Below are positions 56,109 to 64,000 of a DNA stretch of 64,000 nt, piece by piece (positions within the stretch are counted from its first letter, which is position 1; each line of letters begins with the position of its first letter). This stretch comes from Shewanella sp. MTB7 (lineage in GTDB: Bacteria; Pseudomonadota; Gammaproteobacteria; Enterobacterales; Shewanellaceae). The position numbers and the translations under genes were made by a program. The notes beneath the pieces were generated by a model. It searched no databases. It saw only the letters and a list, made by a program, of their open reading frames with translations, and had not been told where the DNA came from. The stretch lies in the NCBI RefSeq assembly GCF_027571385.1, contig NZ_CP085636.1, forward strand, positions 5,628,501 to 5,692,500. The letters run 5' to 3'.

Positions 56109-59100
56109 CCTTTACCTCCTCTTTAGACTTATCCTTAAAAACAGGTATCGCTTGTATAGTCGTTTCGGGGATCTCGACACCCGAATTTGATTCTGTTTGA
56201 TCAACTTTGGGTAATACTGATTCAGGGATCTCTATCTCTTTACTCTTACGTTCTAGCTCTTCAATTTTGGGATCTGACATGGTGCCTGTTAAACGGAACC
56301 TAAGTTCAGTGATCACCTCTATGACAGGTTCAAGTACCTTGGTCAGAGCAAATGCACCAAGACCAAAAGTCCAGCCACCGGTAGTGAGTAATACCACAGT
56401 CGGTACACTTGAGGCGAGTTGCGGAACAAAACGAATATCGTAATTCAAACTCTCCGTCATAAGATTAGTGTAACCCCGCACCTTCATATTACCGGCCACT
56501 GCATCCATTTCAGTATCGCGGGTTTTAATCACACCATTATCAATATTTAGCGTTCCAGTGAAAGAATCAAAGTAAAGCCCTTTGCCAAATACATCAGAGA
56601 AATCTAAAGAGAGTTTTCTCAGCAAGGAATCGAGACTAAATAGTGAAAATATTCTCGTGCCCTTATCACTGACCTCTGATAAGTGACCTTTTCCTAGTGT
56701 AAAGTCAACCAAGCCATTTAGGGAATCTAGTGAAAATTCATAGGGAGCACCTTGCCATAACACTTGAGCGTTTATTGCTACAGGCGCATTTTTTAACCCT
56801 GGGTCCATACCGAGAATAGCGGATATATCATCAAACTTAGTGGCATCTAGCTTCACATTAAATTCAGTGACATTCTCATTAGCGTCTTTCTTCCAAGCAC
56901 CTTTACCAGTGAGCGTCACTTCTGGTGTCGTAAGGGAGACAGTCTGGATCAGGTAATTATTACCTTCTGGTGTCCCCTGTAAAACCAGATGACCTAGAGG
57001 CATACCATAAAAGCGAAAATCATCCACATCGATCGCTAATGGAGGCAAGTTTTGCAGCACAGTATCTGACTTAAATCGTACATTTTCAGGCTTTTTTATC
57101 AATGGAGCCATATGGAACTTGGTGCCCACCAACTTTAAGCCTTGTGTTGACCAGTCCTGATAAAAGTCGACACGGCCATCAAATTCGTTGGACTCAGCTT
57201 CGAAGCGCCACACATGTTCAATTGGATTCGCCTTCAACGTAAGATCTGTTAACGCTTGCCCCATCAAATCTAAATGATCTATCTTGCCATCGATACTGAT
57301 CAAAGGTGGAAAGAAATTCCCACCTGCTTGTTCGCCGATCTCAACCTCACTCATCTCAACCTTATCCGAATGAGTAAACTTGGTAATAATAGGCAACCAA
57401 GGTGCGAATTTGGTTTGATCAATAGAAAGCTGAAGATGCCCTTTATTCTTTTTCAGTTGATCGCCAGGTCTAAACAAACGGCCAAGCAAGAGATCAAAAT
57501 GAGCGAGCTTATTGGCAGAAGTCAGATCAAACCCACCCCAGAACTCCATATCTTTACCTAACTTGATCCCGAGAGAGGACTGTTTATTATCACCTATTAG
57601 CTCAGCGGTTAACTTACGTGACTCACCTTTAGCTTTTGTAAAAGGGTTTGGGAGCTTTAAATCAACACCAACAAGATCGCTGCTAACTTGTGCCTGGATC
57701 CGATAACCAATAGGATCAAAAATCAACGTCATTCCGCCATTCCAATTCAGCTCACCTGAGTAGAAATCTTTAAGTGGGTTATCCAGAGAGTCAGGAAGTT
57801 CAGCCAGCTGCCACACTCCATCTAATGATAGATTTAGACCATAATTCTGTCCCATCGTCTCGGTATCGAACGTTAATGAGACTGGCTGCTGGTAAAGCTT
57901 CGCTTTAATACCTTCACCTGTGACGACATCATTGATAAAATGTACTTGACCTGTCACCTCATCCAGCGCGATACCCGGCGTCGTAATAAACACTGGGGTT
58001 CGATCGAAATTAACCAGACCACGGATCTGCTCCGTCTCGCCATCAAAAAGCGGAATAGAGAGATCCAGATTAGCACTGACCTCCCCCTTAATCTGTACCA
58101 CATCCAATGTTGATCCTACAGAATCGGCTAGAGAAGAGAGATTAAGAACCCGAGTTGCCGCCTCACCTTGAGTGACCAAATCAGCTTTTACCTGTAACAG
58201 AGAACGATCGCCTAATTCAGGGATAATGACACTTGCTCCATCAACCACCACATCCAATAACTTACCTTGATTGATCAGAAGGTCCATACGCGCATTTTCA
58301 AACAACGCCGATAAGTTCAACTCGGTCACCACTGGCCAATCAGGCTGAAACTCAAACTCAGCCTCTTGAATAGTAAACTCTGCTTGGAATATTCCTGAAT
58401 GATCTTGATATGGATAGTTAGCTAATGGACCATGCCAGAGAATTTTAGCATCCTGAGTGTTACCTGTGATCAGTCCAGTTTCAAGGTATTCAACCAAGTC
58501 TTTACTCATACCATTAAGCGGAAAGTAGTTTGCGGCGCTAGATACATCGTGCAGCTTCACATCCGCTAACAGAGCCAAATGTGTCCCCTCTCCAAACCCT
58601 AAACGCATAGAGGCATCGATGGAGATATCCGGATTATGTAATACTAGACGCGGCAGAATTAATGCTTGTGATTTAACGTCATATTTGACATTGAATGCCT
58701 TGCCATCGAACGCAAGAGGAGCCCTAAAAGCTGAACCAAAATCTATCCGATATTTCTGCTCTGGTAGCGACAGGTATAGGGCATCGGTTTGCCAACCAAG
58801 TGCCATATCAATGGGCATTGAGCCCGGGATCTCCCCATCTGCATGCCAATTTAGTTGCTCAACATCGAGCGCCAATATTGGTACGCCGTTATCGACAGAT
58901 AATTTGATAGCGTTAAGGTACCCCTTAGGTTCCAGCAACTGCCAGGTTTCAAGCATTGCCAAGTCGATACCAGGGATCAAAGGCAATAGGGGTAAAAGTG
59001 TACTTGTATCCAGACGATTTAGAGACGCTATTAACACGTTACCGCGTTTCTCAGCCATAAATTGGAGGTCAGGCCAAGCTTGCTTGTTAGTTTCAAAGGC

Positions 59101-60072
59101 AAGCCCATCGGTATTAAAATACCAGCCACTATCCTTAGGATACCAGCTCATACTTCCACCTTTAATCTCGAAGTTTTGCTGCTGCTCATTAAGCGTCCAT
59201 TCTAGCCAACTAGGTTCAAATTCAACCTGAGCAGAACTAATGCGCCGCTGTGCAATATCGAACCAAGCTTGAAGATTAACAACTCCCTCCAATGCTAACT
59301 TACTTGAGCTATCGTAGGGATCAGCTTGTCTTGAGGCCCACTCACCAAGATCCAATGAACGCGCAGCAAGATAGATCTGTCCTTTCAAGCTGTCAGGTCG
59401 ATACCCATTACCCTTAATATCCAGTTGTAAGCTTAACAACTCAACATCTGAGGCGGCACTGTCCAGATAGAGTTTTCCTTGACCCTGGTGTCTTAACTTA
59501 CTATTTTTCCATCTTAGATCTTTGACATATATGGGCCTGTACTCATGCTTCTCACTCAAGAGTTGTAAGCTGGCGTCACGGATTGAGAAATGTGCCAACT
59601 GTTCAAGCAACAAGCTATAGAGCCAATCAGTATCAACAGATGAAGACGGAGCAGCCTCAGCGGTTGTCGAAGATGTTTGGTTCAACTTGTCAATATCCAA
59701 TGCAACGTGAACCCCTTCGAATATCACGGTTTCAATCTGGGGGCTTAAGGTAATAATGCTCTGCCAAAAATCTAGCTTCACATGCACATCGTCAACAACT
59801 AAAGTGAAAGGCAGGTTTTCCTGAGGCGGGAGTACCAGTTTCTTAACCGTCAATGCAGGGCCAAATGCTTGCCATTCAGCGCTCAGTTCACCCACATTTA
59901 CTTGTACTTGATATTCAGACTTTATGTAGTTAGCCAGCTCCGTTCTAACCTGGTCAAGCTGTGGCAATAATCCTCTAAAGAGACTGACTACCAATGCAAA
60001 GAGCACCAGTATAATGGCTAAAACTTGCCAGCAAACGCGGCTGAACTTTCGGGGACAGAATTTGGGTGACAC
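56032..60072 (-). CDS. yhdP: YhdP-family AsmA-like protein (phospholipid transport)
   Basis: 1346 residues. One N-terminal membrane helix (VCWQVLAIILVLFALVVSLF) and a very long beta-rich periplasmic body of the AsmA-like class, which forms a hydrophobic groove carrying phospholipids toward the outer membrane (with TamB and YdbH in E. coli). The conserved C-terminal DUF3971 region includes GHLSEVSDKGTRIFSLFS and GYTNLMTESLNYDIRFVPQL, followed by a charged tail. The GTG start shares one base with the rng stop (TAGTG), so translation is coupled. Confidence 0.93.
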   Translation of the reverse strand: MSPKFCPRKFSRVCWQVLAIILVLFALVVSLFRGLLPQLDQVRTELANYIKSEYQVQVNVGELSAEWQAFGPALTVKKLVLPPQENLPFTLVVDDVHVKLDFWQSIITLSPQIETVIFEGVHVALDIDKLNQTSSTTAEAAPSSSVDTDWLYSLLLEQLAHFSIRDASLQLLSEKHEYRPIYVKDLRWKNSKLRHQGQGKLYLDSAASDVELLSLQLDIKGNGYRPDSLKGQIYLAARSLDLGEWASRQADPYDSSSKLALEGVVNLQAWFDIAQRRISSAQVEFEPSWLEWTLNEQQQNFEIKGGSMSWYPKDSGWYFNTDGLAFETNKQAWPDLQFMAEKRGNVLIASLNRLDTSTLLPLLPLIPGIDLAMLETWQLLEPKGYLNAIKLSVDNGVPILALDVEQLNWHADGEIPGSMPIDMALGWQTDALYLSLPEQKYRIDFGSAFRAPLAFDGKAFNVKYDVKSQALILPRLVLHNPDISIDASMRLGFGEGTHLALLADVKLHDVSSAANYFPLNGMSKDLVEYLETGLITGNTQDAKILWHGPLANYPYQDHSGIFQAEFTIQEAEFEFQPDWPVVTELNLSALFENARMDLLINQGKLLDVVVDGASVIIPELGDRSLLQVKADLVTQGEAATRVLNLSSLADSVGSTLDVVQIKGEVSANLDLSIPLFDGETEQIRGLVNFDRTPVFITTPGIALDEVTGQVHFINDVVTGEGIKAKLYQQPVSLTFDTETMGQNYGLNLSLDGVWQLAELPDSLDNPLKDFYSGELNWNGGMTLIFDPIGYRIQAQVSSDLVGVDLKLPNPFTKAKGESRKLTAELIGDNKQSSLGIKLGKDMEFWGGFDLTSANKLAHFDLLLGRLFRPGDQLKKNKGHLQLSIDQTKFAPWLPIITKFTHSDKVEMSEVEIGEQAGGNFFPPLISIDGKIDHLDLMGQALTDLTLKANPIEHVWRFEAESNEFDGRVDFYQDWSTQGLKLVGTKFHMAPLIKKPENVRFKSDTVLQNLPPLAIDVDDFRFYGMPLGHLVLQGTPEGNNYLIQTVSLTTPEVTLTGKGAWKKDANENVTEFNVKLDATKFDDISAILGMDPGLKNAPVAINAQVLWQGAPYEFSLDSLNGLVDFTLGKGHLSEVSDKGTRIFSLFSLDSLLRKLSLDFSDVFGKGLYFDSFTGTLNIDNGVIKTRDTEMDAVAGNMKVRGYTNLMTESLNYDIRFVPQLASSVPTVVLLTTGGWTFGLGAFALTKVLEPVIEVITELRFRLTGTMSDPKIEELERKSKEIEIPESVLPKVDQTESNSGVEIPETTIQAIPVFKDKSKEEVKDADQPITMSKQSRRIGEPEVYRVAA

Positions 60073-61574
60073 TACATTATTACCACATCAAACTTATTCT
60101 GAGCATACATAACTTCATTCTGAAAACGAACCCGTTTACCCATATAAACACCGAGTTCGGCAACCAAATGGCTCTCCTCACCAGTTAAGCTATTGAAAAC
60201 TGAGGGGGCGCAATACACCAGAAATTCATCGACGTCATAACTACGATCTAACCTAATGAGCTCTCTAAATATCTCATAAGACACCGTTTCAATGGTTTTC
60301 AAATTTCCTGTGCCCTGACAAACAGGGCACTCGCCACATAGCACATGTTCTAGGCTTTCCCGGGTTCGCTTACGCGTCATTTCAACTAAACCTAAACCGG
60401 AGAAACCACTGACATTCGTCTTAACAGTGTCATGTGACAGAGCAAGTTCTAAACTGTTAAGCACGCGTTTTTGATGCTCAGTTTTTAACATATCAATAAA
60501 GTCGATAATGATGATCCCACCCAAATTACGCAATCTTAGCTGACGCGCAATGGCATGAGTCGCCTCAAGATTAGTATTAAATATGGTCTCTTCAAGGTTT
60601 CGATGACCCACAAATGCGCCGGTATTAATATCTACCGTCGTCATGGCTTCGGTTTGATCTATGATGAGATAACCACCGGATTTAAGTTCAACCTTGCGCC
60701 CTAACGCTCGCTGTACCTCATTTTCGACATCATAAAGATCAAAGATAGGCACAGGACCATTATAGTGCTCAATCTTCTCAGCAATCTCAGGCATGAACTC
60801 ATCAGCAAACGCTTGCAACTCTTCAAAAGTTTGACTCGAATCCACCTGAATTTGGTCAAGCTCGGTACCCACGAAATCACGCACAATACGCACCGGAAGC
60901 GCCAAATCTTGATAAAGTAATGATACACCTCTGCGCTTACGTCGTTCACTCACCTTAGACCAAACTCGACGCAAAAAAGCCGCATCTTGTACCAGCTCTT
61001 GTTCACCCGCGCTCTCTGCCGCTGTGCGGATAATGAAACCGCCATCTTCGTCGACAAAAGGCTCCGTAATTTTTTTAAGACGCGCGCGGATTTTTTCTGA
61101 TTCGATACGTTGGGACACTCCCACATGACTCGAACCAGGCATAAAAACTAAATAACGGGAAGGAAGAGTAATGTCAGTGGTTAAGCGCGCCCCTTTGGTA
61201 CCCAATGGATCTTTGACGACTTGTACCATGATATCTTGACCCTGGCGGACCAACTCTCCGATAGCACGTACAACAAAGTTGCCTTTTTCGCCTTCGGCAA
61301 CACATTCGGTGTGTGGCACAATATCCGAGGCATGTAAAAAGGCCGCTTTATCTAATCCAATATCGACAAATGCAGCCTGCATACCAGGCAGGACTCGACT
61401 AACTTTACCTTTGTAGATATTACCCACTAAGCCACGCTTCATCCGTCTTTCAATATGGACTTCCTGCAGCACACCATGTTCGACTAAGGCAACTCTGGCT
61501 TCGGTCGGCGTCACATTGATCAACAGTTCAGAACCAATCTTTCGTTGTACTCTGTTTTTGACGATGCGACTCAT
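60072..61574 (-). CDS. rng: Ribonuclease G
   Basis: 500 residues, endoribonuclease of the RNase E/G family that trims the 16S rRNA 5' end and starts mRNA decay. The S1-like domain (VGNIYKGKVSRVLPGMQAAF), the catalytic DNase-I-like region (IDQTEAMTTVDINTGAFVG) and the zinc-link CGECPVC are present. About 18 residues longer at the N-terminus than the E. coli protein; the ribosome-binding site is weak. Preceded by maf, followed by yhdP. Confidence 0.96.
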   Translation of the reverse strand: MSRIVKNRVQRKIGSELLINVTPTEARVALVEHGVLQEVHIERRMKRGLVGNIYKGKVSRVLPGMQAAFVDIGLDKAAFLHASDIVPHTECVAEGEKGNFVVRAIGELVRQGQDIMVQVVKDPLGTKGARLTTDITLPSRYLVFMPGSSHVGVSQRIESEKIRARLKKITEPFVDEDGGFIIRTAAESAGEQELVQDAAFLRRVWSKVSERRKRRGVSLLYQDLALPVRIVRDFVGTELDQIQVDSSQTFEELQAFADEFMPEIAEKIEHYNGPVPIFDLYDVENEVQRALGRKVELKSGGYLIIDQTEAMTTVDINTGAFVGHRNLEETIFNTNLEATHAIARQLRLRNLGGIIIIDFIDMLKTEHQKRVLNSLELALSHDTVKTNVSGFSGLGLVEMTRKRTRESLEHVLCGECPVCQGTGNLKTIETVSYEIFRELIRLDRSYDVDEFLVYCAPSVFNSLTGEESHLVAELGVYMGKRVRFQNEVMYAQNKFDVVIM

Positions 61575-61690
61575 AATTATTCACTCGCTATTGTTCTTTT
61601 GGGCTAGGCATTCAACGGCTTACTTATTTTTCAGCCAATTATTGTCGCCCATAACCAAATGAGCCATTATCGTCTTAATCGTCGTCTTAA

Positions 61691-62314
61691 TTACAATACG
61701 CTCATCTCACGCAGCAAAGTTCGAGTCTCAACCATAGGTAAACCTACCACCGAGGAATAGCTCCCCTCGATAGACTCAACAAAACTCCCACCTAGGGCCT
61801 GTATACCGTATGCACCTGCTTTATCCATAGGTTCACCCGTGGCGATATAGGCTAAGATATCCACTTCGGATAGCTCACAAAACTTCACTTTGGTTTCGAC
61901 TAAACGAATCGAAGTATTAACACCATCGGTTAATGCTACCGCGGTCATGACGATATGCATATGACCAGACAGTTCAGATAATATCTTCAGCGCATCAGCT
62001 TCATCAGCCGGTTTACCTAAGATTTTATCGCCTAAGACTACTATGGTATCAGAGCCTAAAACGAGTGGAGACAATAGTTTACCCTCTACAGCAACCTGGG
62101 TATCAGCGTTAAAGAGTGCCAAACCTGCCTGCGCTTTTTCAACAGCAAGACGGACAACAAATGTCTGTGGAGACTCTCCTAACTTGTGGCTCTCATCGAT
62201 ATCTGCCGATAAAGAGATAAAACTAAAATCGGGCTTTGAAAAGCCCAATTGAGCCAGTAGCTCTCTTCGACGTGGAGAAGCCGAAGCTAGTATTAACTGA
62301 CAGGGTAATGTCAT
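61691..62314 (-). CDS. maf: Maf-family nucleotide pyrophosphatase (dTTP/UTP type)
   Basis: 207 residues. The N-terminal [53 protein letters not shown] and SVVGLPM blocks are standard for Maf. It hydrolyses damaged or non-canonical nucleoside triphosphates. It lies 6 bp after mreD, in the usual mre-maf-rng order. Confidence 0.95.
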   Translation of the reverse strand: MTLPCQLILASASPRRRELLAQLGFSKPDFSFISLSADIDESHKLGESPQTFVVRLAVEKAQAGLALFNADTQVAVEGKLLSPLVLGSDTIVVLGDKILGKPADEADALKILSELSGHMHIVMTAVALTDGVNTSIRLVETKVKFCELSEVDILAYIATGEPMDKAGAYGIQALGGSFVESIEGSYSSVVGLPMVETRTLLREMSVL

Positions 62315-62320
62315 CTTATC

Positions 62321-62809
62321 TTACCTCACCTTATATAAACGTCGTACACGACGTAATAACCAAAAGACCCAAGGCCAAATAATCAAACTCGAGATAGCTG
62401 GCAGGAAAAGACTCACATCAAAGGTTACATCACCAATAATAAACTGGATCCAGAAAATCACTAAGTGATGTAAACAGATTAAACAGGCAACCATTAATGC
62501 TTGTTGCCACATAGAAAAGTTTCGTAACCGCTGAAAGTGCAGCACCACCACATAGATCACTAAAGACATAGAAAGAGCGCGGATCCCTAAATGTGCGCCC
62601 AGCATAATGTCCAACATTACACCTAAAATCCAAGCCGACAAAATATTGTATCTATGTGGAAGCGCCATTGCCCAGTAGATCATCACCAGTAATAACCAGT
62701 CAGGACGCCAGGCTTCCACCAGCTCTGGAAGTGGCATTATCTGAAATAGCATGGCTACAAAAAAACTTAACCAGACGACCCAACGGCCGTTGGCAATATG
62801 CATACTCAT
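62321..62809 (-). CDS. mreD: Rod-shape protein MreD
   Basis: 162-residue inner-membrane protein with five hydrophobic segments; RPDWLLLVMIYWAMALPHR and GVMLDIMLGAHLGIRAL are the conserved loops. Part of the elongasome with MreB, MreC and RodA. Overlaps mreC by 4 bp. Confidence 0.95.
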   Translation of the reverse strand: MSMHIANGRWVVWLSFFVAMLFQIMPLPELVEAWRPDWLLLVMIYWAMALPHRYNILSAWILGVMLDIMLGAHLGIRALSMSLVIYVVVLHFQRLRNFSMWQQALMVACLICLHHLVIFWIQFIIGDVTFDVSLFLPAISSLIIWPWVFWLLRRVRRLYKVR

Positions 62810-63702
62810 TCGCTCACCTCTGCACTCGCCACGATTTTTTCAGCCTTAGATAAAATCATCGCAGTCTCATCTTCCAGTGCTTCAGATGCAGGCTCGTCTG
62901 GCCAAATTAGCAAAAGGTAACGAATACGATCCAAGGCAGCAAGAGGTTGAGCGATGATATTGGCGTAGTCCTGACCATCATCTTTTATCAAACTCATTAC
63001 ACGAGCCACTGGGTAACCTTCAGGAAAACGCTTGCCCAGACCTGAGGAGACAAGAAGATCCCCTACACGAATATCGGTACTTTTAGGCACATAACGCAGT
63101 TCAAGCTCATCAAGCACACCAGTACCATTAGCAACGACTCTAACATCGTTTCTTGTCACCCTAACAGGGATAGCATGAGTCACATCAGATATCAGCAGCA
63201 CTCGACTACTTAGCTCACTAACTTGAACAACCTGACCCACAACACCTTGTGCGTCAACAACAGGTTGACCAACAAATACACCGCTATTTACGCCATGATT
63301 GAGCACAACATATTGATGATAAGGATCACTCGCTACCTCCATCACCTCAGCCACGATCTTCTTCGAATCCATATGAACCGGAGAACCAAGCAGAGATCTA
63401 AGACGATCATTTTCTTGTCTTAAGTGTTCGAATCTTTGTAGCCGCTCACTCATCAACAGCTGTTGTCTAAGTAACTCTTTATTTTGCTGAGCCAGCATAT
63501 TGCGCGTCGCTAGACTTTCAGCAGACCAATCTAAGAGTGCGCCAGGGACGTTAGCAATATACTGCAATGGACTTAATACAGATGAGATAGATTGACGAAC
63601 AGGATCGAGTCGGTTGTTAGCCACGATAAGGATCACCGACAAAATAATTGCCAGTGTCAGTCTGAATTGATTAGAAATACCACGAGCAAATATGGGCTTC
63701 AT
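62806..63702 (-). CDS. mreC: Rod-shape protein MreC
   Basis: 298 residues: a membrane anchor (RLTLAIILSVILIVANN), a coiled coil (about 65-105, QNKELLRQQLLMSERLQRFE) and the beta-barrel periplasmic domain with VNSGVFVGQPVVDAQGVVGQ and GDLLVSSGLGKRFPEGYPVA. No Shine-Dalgarno is visible; a U-run precedes the ATG. Separated from mreB by a hairpin. Confidence 0.95.
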   Translation of the reverse strand: MKPIFARGISNQFRLTLAIILSVILIVANNRLDPVRQSISSVLSPLQYIANVPGALLDWSAESLATRNMLAQQNKELLRQQLLMSERLQRFEHLRQENDRLRSLLGSPVHMDSKKIVAEVMEVASDPYHQYVVLNHGVNSGVFVGQPVVDAQGVVGQVVQVSELSSRVLLISDVTHAIPVRVTRNDVRVVANGTGVLDELELRYVPKSTDIRVGDLLVSSGLGKRFPEGYPVARVMSLIKDDGQDYANIIAQPLAALDRIRYLLLIWPDEPASEALEDETAMILSKAEKIVASAEVSE

Positions 63703-63757
63703 AAAAAAATATAACTAATGAGAAAAACCAGCTGCAAATATCTGACAGCATGGTGAT

Positions 63758-63788
63758 TTGAAAAGGCGATTAAACACCGCCTTTTCAA
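63758..63788 (-). terminator. Hairpin between mreB and mreC
   Basis: Perfect 11-bp arms (TTGAAAAGGCG / CGCCTTTTCAA) around 9 nt, 7 bp before the mreB stop on the plus coordinate, so immediately after mreB in transcription. No strong U-tract follows; it could be a leaky terminator or an mRNA-stabilising structure letting MreB exceed MreC/D. Confidence 0.6.
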
Positions 63789-63794
63789 CATCGA

Positions 63795-64000
<206 letters not shown>

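Overview
The window comes from a gammaproteobacterium, most likely a marine Shewanella. The right-hand block (mreB-mreC-mreD-maf-rng-yhdP-nit-tldD, then yjgA/darP and pmbA nearby) is the conserved shape-and-maturation neighbourhood of that group. The frm, gfa, MshA-type pilin and short palindromic intergenic elements fit the same lineage. No rRNA, tRNA or CRISPR array was seen.

Layout. 1-2258: end of an FdhF/YdeP-type molybdopterin oxidoreductase, with FdhD upstream of it. 2.9-6.7 kb: AT-rich stretch with a formylglycine sulfatase and a secreted unknown, possibly a glycosidase. 6.8-12.9 kb: a tightly overlapping operon (FGGY kinase, GlpD-like dehydrogenase, alkyl-DHAP-synthase-like flavoprotein) with a divergent AraC regulator, suggesting unusual glycerol or ether-glycerol metabolism. 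13-16.1 kb: HlyD/ATPase/ABC-2 permease exporter with a broken partial copy of the permease start. 16.4-18.4 kb: alanine symporter and SMR transporter. 19-26.4 kb: a complete glutathione-dependent formaldehyde detoxification set (gfa, frmA, frmB), a small zinc-finger protein, a LysR regulator and an NDH-2-like enzyme. These are tied together by a repeated dyad, TTAC-N6-GTAA. 26.5-34 kb: an operon with the logic of a 3-keto-glycoside pathway (GMC dehydrogenase plus small subunit, DUF1080 hydrolase, MFS importer, isomerase, Gfo/Idh dehydrogenase), read away from a PAS-AraC regulator.

34.3-40.1 kb is the most unusual part. After a lone type IV pilin comes a minus-strand cluster with a PatA/PatG-family subtilisin-like protease (known from cyanobactin maturation). 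Two short six-cysteine peptides follow, sharing a leader-like start (MYLPNQAQPV and MFLPTQSQPI), then two related proteins that may belong to the AidA/PixA group. No YcaO, radical SAM enzyme or transporter is present, so this looks like an uncharacterised RiPP-like or secreted Cys-rich peptide system.

40.4-43.3 kb: an arsenate-resistance operon (arsR, ArsJ-associated GAPDH, arsJ) with a 14-copy heptamer tandem repeat just in front of arsJ and a 36-bp tandem array upstream. 43.9-64 kb: pmbA, yjgA, a large Ig-like lipoprotein, an efflux operon lacking its ATPase, tldD, nit, yhdP, rng, maf, mreD, mreC and the end of mreB. Related inverted-repeat elements of about 266 bp sit at 16123, 18602 and 39299.
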